A stretch of 5,420 nt of DNA, from assembly GCA_027035735.1 (NCBI GenBank), contig JALVUH010000147.1:1-5420 (forward strand). Reading direction: 5' to 3'. The DNA comes from Nautiliaceae bacterium. GTDB taxonomy: Bacteria; Campylobacterota; Campylobacteria; Campylobacterales; Nautiliaceae. Shown here one piece after another: positions 1-5,420 of this stretch. The translations under genes were made by a program, and so were the position numbers. How positions within the stretch are numbered: position 1 is the first letter of the stretch; every line of letters starts with the position of its first letter. A model generated the notes under the pieces. The model had not been told where the DNA came from and made no database searches. It saw only the letters and a list, made by a program, of their open reading frames with translations.

Positions 1-554
1 ATTTTTTAGAAAATTATCCAAATGTCAAAATAAATAAAGAGACTAAAAATTCAAATGAAATAATAAAAAATGTCCTTAATGGAGAAATTGATATTGGATT
101 TGTAGAAACTGAAGTGGAAGAACCAAATATAATAAAAGAGAAAATAGGTGAAGATGAGCTTATAGTAGTTAGTGCTCAGAAATATGAAAATGAAGTATTT
201 ATTGATACAATAAAAGATAAAAAATGGATTTTAAGAGAAGAAGGTTCTGGTACTAGAGAAATGTTTTTAAAAACATTAGGAGATTATGGAGATATAAATA
301 TTTTTATGGAATTTTCTGGATTTATTGAAATCAAAAATCTTTTAAAAAACAAAGATACAATTACTTGTATTTCAAAATATGCTGTTTTAGAAGAGCTTAA
401 AGAGAAAAAACTTTTTGAAGTTAAGCTTAAAAACTTTAAATTTAAAAGAAACTTTTATTTAATTTATCATAAAAACAAATATAAAACTAAACTGTTTGAA
501 GAATTTTGTAATTTTGTAAAAAAGGAAGTAAATTGTATAGCTTCAAAAATTTAA
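1..554 (+). CDS. LysR-type transcriptional regulator, C-terminal part (5' end outside window)
   Basis: The open frame runs from the window edge (first full codon at base 3) to TAA at 552-554, giving 183 residues. Seen: the frame begins inside an effector-binding domain, with FLENYPNVKI, then NGEIDIGFVE (bases 78-107), then LREEGSGTRE (bases 231-260). These are landmark segments of the LysR substrate-binding domain, which resembles a periplasmic binding protein. LysR regulators are usually about 290-300 residues, so roughly 110 are missing, including the whole N-terminal winged helix-turn-helix. A GTG at 114 lies inside the conserved domain and is not a real start. Known for the family: a cytoplasmic tetramer that binds a small co-inducer and controls promoters, often a neighbouring one. 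Inferred: it is co-transcribed with the ABC exporter it overlaps by 22 bp and may control it. The ligand is unknown. The family assignment is firm; the target is not. Confidence 0.85.
   Translation, partial: FLENYPNVKINKETKNSNEIIKNVLNGEIDIGFVETEVEEPNIIKEKIGEDELIVVSAQKYENEVFIDTIKDKKWILREEGSGTREMFLKTLGDYGDINIFMEFSGFIEIKNLLKNKDTITCISKYAVLEELKEKKLFEVKLKNFKFKRNFYLIYHKNKYKTKLFEEFCNFVKKEVNCIASKI
522..526 (+). promoter_or_regulatory. Ribosome binding site of the ABC exporter gene, inside the regulator gene
   Basis: AAGGA sits 6 nt before the TTG at 533. It decides the start, because no ATG or GTG lies nearby in this frame and the next in-frame ATG falls within the first membrane segment. The site lies inside the last codons of the upstream regulator gene, which fits translational coupling. 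Confidence 0.7.
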
Positions 555-2230
555 TTAAAGAGATAAAAAAATACAAAAAAGAGTTTGTTTTAGCTCAAGT
601 TATAGCAATTCTTGCAACATTAATCTCAGTTCCCATTCCTCTTTTTATGCCACTTTTAATTGATGAAGTTTTACTTAAAAAAGGTGGTAGATGGATTGAT
701 ATTATTAACTACTTTTTTCATAACTGCAATGTTTTTTGTTATGTATTTATCACTTTGATAGTTGTAATAATTTTAAGAGCACTTTTTGTAGGATTAAATA
801 TTCTTCAAACCTATTTTTTTGAAAAAATTACAAAAGATATAACTTTTAAGATAAGAGTTAGAGTAATTGAACATTTAAAAAGACTATCAATCAATGAATA
901 TGAAAATCTAAAAATAGGAGATATTTCAAGTAGGCTTATAAGTGATGTGAATACGGTGGAAGAATTTTTAATAAAATCAGTCTCAAAACTTCTAATCTCA
1001 GCTCTTACACTCGTTGGAATTGCAATAGTTTTGCTTTTAATAGATTTTAAACTTGGACTTTTTATTTTGTTTTTAAATCCTTTTGTAGTAGTTCTATCAG
1101 GTAAAATTGCAAGTAAAGTTAAAAAATACAAAAAACTTCAAAATAAAACTATCTCTATTTTTCAAGAAGCATTAATTGAGACTCTAGAGCTGTTTGAGCA
1201 GATAAAAGCATTTAATAAAGAGAATTTCTTCTTTAAAAAAATTTTTGATTTAGCAAAAGAGTTAAAAAACAAATCATTTGATTTTTCATATAAAAGCGAA
1301 AGTTATTCAAGAGTTAGTCATTTAATATTTTTTTTAGGTTATGAAATTATAAGAGCTGCTGGAATTTTAGCAGTAGCTTATGGAAGCTTGAGTATAGGGC
1401 TTATGATAGCTATTTTTGCATATCTTTGGTATATGATGACTCCTATTCAAGAGATAATTTCTATTCAGTATAGCTATTTTAGTGCAAAAGCCGCGCTTGA
1501 GAGAATAAATGAAATTTTAACCTTACAAAAAGAGCCTCAATTCCCTCATAAAAAAAATCCATTTAATGAAGATGTAAAAATTGAACTTAAAAATATAAGT
1601 TTTAAATACAAAGAGAGTGATTATATTTTTAAAAATGCAAATGCTACTATTTTGCCAAATAGAATTACAGCTTTAATAGGAGCTAGTGGAGGAGGAAAAA
1701 CAACTCTTGCAAAAATTATTGCTGGATTTTTAGTAGTTGAAGAGGGAGATGTTTTATACAATGATGTAAGTTTTAGAGAAATTGGACTTGATAAAATAAG
1801 AGAAAATGTAAATTTAATTTTGCAAGAGACAAGACTTTTTAATGATACATTGAGATTTAATTTAACTCTTGGAAAAAATTTTAGTGAAAAAGATATAATT
1901 GAAGCACTAAAAAAAGCAGAACTTCTAGAAATAGTTAAAAAAATGCCAAATGGACTTGATACATATGTAGGCAAAAACGGAGTAAAGCTAAGCGGTGGTC
2001 AAAAACAAAGAGTTGCTATTGCAAGAGCACTTCTTCATAAACCAAAAGTAATAATTCTCGATGAATCCACCTCAGCACTTGATATAGAAACAGAAGATAA
2101 AGTATTTAAGAATATTCAAGATTTTCTAAGCTCAAGAACTTCAATTATTATAGCTCATAGAGCAGAAACGATAGCAAAAGCAGATGAAATTTTGATGGTA
2201 AAAGAAAAATCTATTCTAAAAATTTCTTAG
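533..2230 (+). CDS. ABC exporter half-transporter, fused membrane and ATPase domains
   Basis: This 565-residue protein has the architecture of a bacterial type I ABC exporter (the MsbA/multidrug-exporter class) and should work as a dimer in the inner membrane, using ATP to move a substrate outward. Seen: hydrophobic segments at about residues 18-42, 64-92, 154-170, 173-190, 264-284 and 287-304 form a six-helix membrane domain. The ATPase domain follows, with a probable A-loop Tyr360, Walker A GASGGGKT at 383-390 (Lys389), Q-loop Gln431, signature LSGGQ at 486-490, Walker B VIILDE ending in Asp510-Glu511, D-loop SALD at 514-517 and H-loop His542. All catalytic residues are present, so it should be active. 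The start is TTG, supported by AAGGA 6 nt upstream. It overlaps the LysR gene by 22 bp at the front and the opposing RNA ligase gene by 20 bp at the end. The substrate (lipid, drug, peptide or other) cannot be told from sequence, and no accessory outer-membrane or adaptor gene is visible. Confidence 0.93.
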   Translation: MYSFKNLIKEIKKYKKEFVLAQVIAILATLISVPIPLFMPLLIDEVLLKKGGRWIDIINYFFHNCNVFCYVFITLIVVIILRALFVGLNILQTYFFEKITKDITFKIRVRVIEHLKRLSINEYENLKIGDISSRLISDVNTVEEFLIKSVSKLLISALTLVGIAIVLLLIDFKLGLFILFLNPFVVVLSGKIASKVKKYKKLQNKTISIFQEALIETLELFEQIKAFNKENFFFKKIFDLAKELKNKSFDFSYKSESYSRVSHLIFFLGYEIIRAAGILAVAYGSLSIGLMIAIFAYLWYMMTPIQEIISIQYSYFSAKAALERINEILTLQKEPQFPHKKNPFNEDVKIELKNISFKYKESDYIFKNANATILPNRITALIGASGGGKTTLAKIIAGFLVVEEGDVLYNDVSFREIGLDKIRENVNLILQETRLFNDTLRFNLTLGKNFSEKDIIEALKKAELLEIVKKMPNGLDTYVGKNGVKLSGGQKQRVAIARALLHKPKVIILDESTSALDIETEDKVFKNIQDFLSSRTSIIIAHRAETIAKADEILMVKEKSILKIS

Positions 2231-3287
2231 CGTTTTTTAGTTTTTTAGTATGTTCTTTTACCCAGTTTTGGAGTGGAGTTATTGAATTTTGCTTTTTACA
2301 AATTGCAATAATTTCATAATTTTTATCATTACCAAATTTTTTTTGAGCCTCTTTTTTTGTCATTTTAAGTGCTTTTTTTATTTTGTTTTCTAATTCTTTA
2401 TATTTTTTATTAAATTTACTTTCAATGTCTTTTATAAATTCGTACTTTTCGCTTTTTTCATTTAAAATTTCTTTAATTTCATCTATTTTTTTATCTAGAA
2501 TATGAGAAATAATCACATTTTCTCTTAAATCACCCAAAATTTTATGTCTTTTTAGATATTCATTAGTTTTTACTTTTACAAATTTCATTCCTTCAAATAT
2601 CATTACCCAGCCTTCTTTACTTACACAAACATTTCTCTCTTCTAAATAATCTTTTAGAGGTTTAGGCTCACAAACAGGAGCAAATTCAATATTAAATTCT
2701 TTCGCTTCTTCTTCAAAATTTAAATCATATTCACCTGTATTCAAGTCTCTTACTTGAATCAAAATAAGTTTCTCATTTCCATAATCCATCACTACTTGAG
2801 TTTTAGGAGAAATATATTCAAAAAGAGGAATTTTACCTTCACTTAGTTTCTTATATACATACCTTTTTAAATTTTTATTGCTTTCATAAATTTCTTGAGC
2901 TCTTTTAGCTTGAAAGGAATCAAATCTTAGTTTTGATTTGAAATAAACTTTATTATCAATTAATATCGGATGAACAAAAGTTCCATCAATTTTTTCACTA
3001 ACTTTTAAAACCCTTTTATCTATTAAATCTTCTTCCATCCATCCAGGAGCTTGATTTAGTTCAAAAAATTTATGAATTCCAAGAAATCTATCCCAACTAT
3101 CACCATTTTTTACAAATGTAAGAGCTCTTAGCTCCCATGCATTAAATTTTTTAAACTCTTCAAAATCTCCTTGTTTATAATGATAAATTGCTATCTCTTT
3201 TCCATTAAAAGTCAAATCTTTTCTAAAAAACTGTTTTGAATTTTCTACTATATAATCACACTCTTCTTTACTTGGCAGATAAAACAC
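2211..3287 (-). CDS. RNA ligase, T4 Rnl1 (RnlA) family
   Basis: An ATP-dependent RNA ligase that should join 5'-phosphate and 3'-OH RNA ends through a covalent lysyl-AMP intermediate. Residues are numbered here from the TTG at 3293; subtract 2 for the preferred GTG start. Seen in order: ELRALTF with Arg56; HKFF with Lys75 and Phe77; motif I KIDG at 101-104 (nucleotidyl lysine Lys101); FKSK at 118-121; motif III LFEYISP with Glu159; a IIIa-like segment KLILIQVRDLNTGEY at 175-189; motif IV EGWV at 227-230; motif V KVKT at 240-243. Order, spacing and residues match T4 RNA ligase 1 (374 residues) closely, with the key Lys, Glu and paired Lys all kept. A lysine-rich, probably helical C-terminal domain (about 245-360) sits where T4 Rnl1 has its tRNA-specificity domain. 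GTG at 3287 is preferred because AAAAAAGG lies 6 nt upstream, whereas TTG at 3293 would abut it; an in-frame stop at 3300-3302 excludes longer forms. In T4 the enzyme repairs tRNA cut by the host nuclease PrrC. Here the substrate is unknown and no partner enzyme adjoins it. Confidence 0.9.
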   Translation of the reverse strand: MFYLPSKEECDYIVENSKQFFRKDLTFNGKEIAIYHYKQGDFEEFKKFNAWELRALTFVKNGDSWDRFLGIHKFFELNQAPGWMEEDLIDKRVLKVSEKIDGTFVHPILIDNKVYFKSKLRFDSFQAKRAQEIYESNKNLKRYVYKKLSEGKIPLFEYISPKTQVVMDYGNEKLILIQVRDLNTGEYDLNFEEEAKEFNIEFAPVCEPKPLKDYLEERNVCVSKEGWVMIFEGMKFVKVKTNEYLKRHKILGDLRENVIISHILDKKIDEIKEILNEKSEKYEFIKDIESKFNKKYKELENKIKKALKMTKKEAQKKFGNDKNYEIIAICKKQNSITPLQNWVKEHTKKLKNAKKFLE

Positions 3288-3293
3288 ACTCAA

Positions 3294-3301
3294 CCTTTTT
3301 T
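3294..3301 (-). promoter_or_regulatory. Ribosome binding site deciding the RNA ligase start
   Basis: Read on the minus strand, AAAAAAGG ends 6 nt before the GTG at 3287 and directly touches the alternative TTG at 3293. The 6-nt spacing equals that seen for the ABC gene and ilvD, so the GTG is the better start. Confidence 0.6.
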
Positions 3302-3307
3302 AGTGTA

Positions 3308-3313
3308 ATTATA
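3308..3313 (-). promoter_or_regulatory. Probable -10 element of the RNA ligase promoter
   Basis: The minus strand reads TATAAT, a perfect sigma-70 -10 hexamer. It would place the transcription start near base 3301 and leave a leader of only about 14 nt that carries the AAAAAAGG ribosome binding site. No good -35 hexamer stands 16-18 nt upstream; that spot is AT-rich and overlaps the inverted-repeat arm at 3326-3335. Weak -35 elements are common in Campylobacter relatives. This is inferred from sequence alone. Confidence 0.5.
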
Positions 3314-3315
3314 TC

Positions 3316-3424
3316 AAATTTAGTGCTGATTAAATAGAACGAAACAATTGCAAATCTTAGATAAATAAAGATATTAAAAAATTTGCACTTCTTGTTTAAA
3401 ACATTTAATCAGTCCCTTAAATTT
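3316..3424. repeat. Nested imperfect inverted repeats in the divergent intergenic region
   Basis: Four pairs of complementary segments share almost one centre (base 3368-3370): AAATTTA 3316-3322 with TAAATTT 3418-3424; CTGATTAAAT 3326-3335 with ATTTAATCAG 3403-3412 (perfect, 10 bp); AAACAA 3342-3347 with TTGTTT 3392-3397; and TGCAAAT 3349-3355 with ATTTGCA 3381-3387. That makes 30 paired bases per arm set, separated by small unequal gaps. The left side overlaps the ligase promoter region, and the right side lies just upstream of the ilvD -35 element. Possible meanings are paired operator sites for a shared regulator, a degenerate MITE-like insertion, or chance symmetry in AT-rich DNA. The 10-bp perfect pair is the strongest part. 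Confidence 0.5.
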
Positions 3425-3430
3425 TCATTT

Positions 3431-3459
3431 TTGCAATTTTTATTTTAAAGTGCTAAAAT
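3431..3459 (+). promoter_or_regulatory. Probable sigma-70 promoter of ilvD
   Basis: TTGCAA at 3431-3436 (4 of 6 matches to the -35 consensus) is followed after 17 nt by TAAAAT at 3454-3459. TG stands one base before the -10 hexamer (TGCTAAAAT), the extended -10 form. Transcription would start near 3466, giving a leader of about 15 nt that contains the ribosome binding site. The geometry is good, but the call rests on sequence only. Confidence 0.6.
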
Positions 3460-3469
3460 TGCCTAAAAA

Positions 3470-3474
3470 AAGGA
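3470..3474 (+). promoter_or_regulatory. Ribosome binding site deciding the ilvD start
   Basis: AAGGA lies 6 nt before the ATG at 3481 and directly abuts an in-frame TTG at 3475. The spacing and the family's usual MRSDEIKKG beginning both pick the ATG. Confidence 0.75.
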
Positions 3475-3480
3475 TTGTTT

Positions 3481-5169
3481 ATGAGAAGTGATGAAATTAA
3501 AAAAGGATGGCATAGAGCTCCACATAGAAGTTTACTTAGAGCTTGTGGACTTACAGACGCAGATTTTGATAAGCCATTTATCGGAGTTGCTAATAGTTTT
3601 ATTGAGATAATTCCAGGTCATTTTTTCTTAAATAAATATGCAGAAATTGTAAAAGATGAGATTAGAAAAAATGGATGTGTACCATTTGAATTTAATACAA
3701 TCGGTGTAGATGATGGTATTGCTATGGGGCATGATGGTATGCTTTATAGTTTGCCTAGTCGTGAGATTATTGCAAATAGTGTTGAAACTGTTATGAATGC
3801 TCACAAACTTGATGCACTTATTTGTATTCCAAACTGCGACAAAATTACTCCTGGTATGGTAATGGGAGCATTAAGAGTAAATGTTCCGACAATTTTTGTA
3901 ACAGGTGGTCCTATGAGAGCAGGTCATCTGCCAGATGGAACTCCAATTGACCTTGCTACAGTATTTGAAGGTGTTGGTAAATTTGAAAAAGGACAAATTG
4001 ATGAAGAAAAACTTTATCAATTAGAGTGTCTTGCATGTCCTGGAGGTGGTAGTTGTAGTGGTATGTTTACAGCAAATTCTATGAATACATTAATTGAAGC
4101 TATGGGAATCGCACTAAAAGGGAATGGAACTATTCCAGCTTTAACTCCTGAGAGAGAAGAGTTATTAAGAAAAGCCGCTAGAAGAATTTGTGAAATAGCA
4201 AAAGATGAAAAATTAACTGAGGAATATAGAATTAAAAATATTATTAATAAAAAAGCAATCCATAATGCATTTGTAGTTGATATGGCAATGGGTGGTAGCA
4301 CAAATACAGTTTTACATGTTACAGCTATTGCAAAAGAAGCAGGCGTTGATTTTGAACTTAAAGAGCTTAATGAAATAGCAAAACATACAGCTCACATTGC
4401 GAAAATTTCTCCTTCACTTCAAACAATCCATATGGAAGATATCAATAGAGCTGGTGGAATTAGTGCAGTTATTAAAGAAATTAGTAAAAGAAGCGATACA
4501 ATTTTATATCTTGATAATCCTGTGATTGAGGGTGGAACACTTGCTGATAGAATAAAAGATGCTGAGGTTAAAGACTATACGGTAATTCATCCGGTTGAAA
4601 ATCCATATAGTGAAGTTGGAGGACTTGCAATTCTTTATGGAAATTTAGCCAAAGAAGGATGCGTAATTAAAACAGCTGGAATTATGGGAAGTAAAAAATT
4701 TAGAGGTCCTGCAGTTTGTTTCAACTCACAACAAGAGGCAATTGAAGGTATTACAAGCGGAAAAGTAAAAGAAGGAGATGTGGTAGTTATAAGATATGAA
4801 GGACCAAAAGGAGGTCCTGGAATGCAAGAAATGCTAGCTCCAACAAGTTTAATTGTAGGAATGGGGCTTGGAGATAAAGTGGCTTTAATTACAGATGGTA
4901 GATTTTCTGGTGCAACAAGAGGACTAAGCATTGGACATGTAAGTCCAGAAGCAGCAGAAGGTGGAATGATAGGATTACTTAAGGATGGAGATATAATTGA
5001 AATTGATGTTGATAATTTTTCAATAAATGTAGAGCTTAGCGAAGAAGAGATTGAAAAAAGAAAAAAAGAATTTAAACCTATCAAAAAAGATGTTCCTGGT
5101 AAATGGCTTAGACAATACAGAATGCTAGTTACAAATGCGGCGAATGGAGCAATCCTTAAAGCTGATTAA
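3481..5169 (+). CDS. ilvD: Dihydroxy-acid dehydratase
   Basis: IlvD (EC 4.2.1.9) dehydrates 2,3-dihydroxy-isovalerate and 2,3-dihydroxy-3-methylvalerate to the 2-keto acids that lead to valine, leucine and isoleucine (and to pantothenate), in the cytoplasm with an iron-sulfur cluster and Mg2+. Seen: 562 residues, full length for the IlvD/Edd family. GVDDG at 75-79 holds the metal-binding Asp78; NCDKITPG at 118-125 holds cluster ligand Cys119 and Lys121; [15 protein letters not shown] at 188-202 holds Cys192; GGSTN spans 271-275; [13 protein letters not shown] at 439-451 includes Glu450; GRFSGATRG at 473-481 carries the catalytic serine Ser476. Where [2Fe-2S] members have a third cysteine, this protein has PGH (45-47), as E. 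coli IlvD does, which suggests an oxygen-sensitive [4Fe-4S] enzyme. No other ilv or leu gene is in the window. It has its own promoter, and its stop overlaps the next gene's ATG. The assignment is very secure. Confidence 0.98.
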   Translation: MRSDEIKKGWHRAPHRSLLRACGLTDADFDKPFIGVANSFIEIIPGHFFLNKYAEIVKDEIRKNGCVPFEFNTIGVDDGIAMGHDGMLYSLPSREIIANSVETVMNAHKLDALICIPNCDKITPGMVMGALRVNVPTIFVTGGPMRAGHLPDGTPIDLATVFEGVGKFEKGQIDEEKLYQLECLACPGGGSCSGMFTANSMNTLIEAMGIALKGNGTIPALTPEREELLRKAARRICEIAKDEKLTEEYRIKNIINKKAIHNAFVVDMAMGGSTNTVLHVTAIAKEAGVDFELKELNEIAKHTAHIAKISPSLQTIHMEDINRAGGISAVIKEISKRSDTILYLDNPVIEGGTLADRIKDAEVKDYTVIHPVENPYSEVGGLAILYGNLAKEGCVIKTAGIMGSKKFRGPAVCFNSQQEAIEGITSGKVKEGDVVVIRYEGPKGGPGMQEMLAPTSLIVGMGLGDKVALITDGRFSGATRGLSIGHVSPEAAEGGMIGLLKDGDIIEIDVDNFSINVELSEEEIEKRKKEFKPIKKDVPGKWLRQYRMLVTNAANGAILKAD

Positions 5170-5420
5170 TGAAAAAGAAAATTTTTATAACTCTTTTTCT
5201 TTCCTGTTTTATTGTTGTAATAGGATTATTTTTTATAAGTAATGAAATATTTCATAATATAAAAAATGCATTTGTAAAAAATTATTACTTAAATATAATT
5301 AAAAGATATCATACTGTAAAAAATAGAGAGTCACTTGTTTTAAAATCTCTTGCTCAATATTTAGCCACTTCTAATATCACTATAAAGGCATATTTAACAA
5401 ATAACAAAAAGTATTTAATT
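5169..5420 (+). CDS. Membrane-anchored protein, probably sensory, N-terminal 84 residues (3' end outside window)
   Basis: This frame opens with an ATG whose first base is the last base of the ilvD stop (TAATG) and stays open to the window edge. Seen: a lysine-rich start (MKKK), one strong hydrophobic segment at about residues 5-24, then a polar region including ESLVLKSLAQYLATS and IKAYLTNNKKYLI. The basic start and single helix fit a signal anchor with an extracytoplasmic domain following. That arrangement, with a helix carrying a run like SLAQYLA then a Y-L-x-N-N stretch, resembles the start of Cache-like sensing domains in Campylobacterota chemoreceptors, histidine kinases and diguanylate cyclases. 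The output domain is beyond the window, so the type is undetermined. There is no good ribosome binding site (GGAG at 5146-5149 is too far), so translation is probably coupled to ilvD. The existence of the gene is likely; its function is tentative. Confidence 0.65.
   Translation, partial: MKKKIFITLFLSCFIVVIGLFFISNEIFHNIKNAFVKNYYLNIIKRYHTVKNRESLVLKSLAQYLATSNITIKAYLTNNKKYLI

Noticed and set aside
114..554. A 146-residue open frame starting at GTG 114, as a separate small gene
   Set aside because: The same frame is open to the window edge, and the conserved LysR effector-binding domain extends upstream of 114, so it is only an internal codon of the truncated regulator.
811..1131. Minus-strand open frame of 106 residues inside the ABC exporter gene
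   Set aside because: It lies antisense to the conserved transporter membrane domain, has a low-complexity Ser/Ile/Phe-rich composition and shows no recognisable motif.
1621..1974. Minus-strand open frame of 117 residues over the ATPase domain
   Set aside because: It is antisense to the Walker A and Q-loop coding sequence and looks like an AT-rich shadow frame.
2216..2247. Bidirectional intrinsic terminator between the ABC exporter and ligase genes
   Set aside because: The stem CTAAAAA/TTTTTAG has only one G-C pair and an 11-nt loop; it is too weak to call, although the T-runs at 2233-2246 could aid termination.
3288..3293. TTG at 3293 as the start of the RNA ligase
   Set aside because: It abuts AAAAAAGG with no spacer, while GTG at 3287 is spaced by 6 nt like the other genes. 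The difference is only two residues, so this is a preference and not a proof.
3475..3480. TTG at 3475 as the start of ilvD
   Set aside because: It directly abuts the AAGGA ribosome binding site with no spacer; ATG at 3481 has a 6-nt spacer and gives the family's usual [10 protein letters not shown]-terminus.
4017..4301. Minus-strand open frame of 94 residues within ilvD
   Set aside because: It is antisense to the conserved [15 protein letters not shown] region and has no independent evidence of coding.
4635..5084. Minus-strand open frame of 149 residues within ilvD
   Set aside because: It is antisense to the C-terminal catalytic motifs of ilvD, with Ser/Pro/Ile-rich shadow composition.
5196..5207. 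Lipoprotein signal (Cys13 in FLSC) at the start of the last gene
   Set aside because: The -3 position is Phe, not Leu, and the hydrophobic stretch continues well past the cysteine, so a transmembrane anchor fits better.

Overview
The window is very AT-rich, and A/T-ending codons dominate every gene. The complete dihydroxy-acid dehydratase reads like the enzymes of Campylobacter and its relatives, so the host is most likely a member of the Campylobacterota (the former Epsilonproteobacteria). The genus cannot be fixed from this sequence. The layout is an ordinary chromosomal mosaic of short operons. Three starts share one pattern: an A-rich AAGG or AAGGA ribosome binding site, then exactly 6 nt, then the start codon. 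That pattern sets the start chosen for the ABC transporter (TTG), the RNA ligase (GTG) and ilvD (ATG).

Left part, bases 1-2230, + strand: the C-terminal two thirds of a LysR-type transcriptional regulator, cut by the window edge, overlaps by 22 bp a complete 565-residue ABC exporter half-transporter (membrane domain fused to ATPase). The two are probably co-transcribed and translationally coupled.

Middle part, bases 2211-3287, - strand: a complete RNA ligase of the T4 Rnl1 (RnlA) family, about 358 residues, carrying every nucleotidyltransferase motif. It meets the ABC gene tail to tail with a 20-bp overlap. No polynucleotide kinase/phosphatase or anticodon nuclease lies beside it in this window. 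It is the most unusual gene here and may serve RNA or tRNA repair, but its substrate cannot be read from the sequence.

Bases 3288-3480 are a divergent control region between the ligase and ilvD. Each side has a recognisable -10 element and a short leader. Between them lies a large, imperfect set of nested inverted repeats sharing one centre near base 3369.

Right part, bases 3481-5420, + strand: ilvD, the branched-chain amino acid enzyme dihydroxy-acid dehydratase, whose stop codon overlaps the ATG of a membrane protein (TAATG). Only the first 84 residues of that protein are present. They look like the N-terminus of a membrane-anchored sensory protein. No RNA genes, mobile elements or CRISPR arrays were seen.
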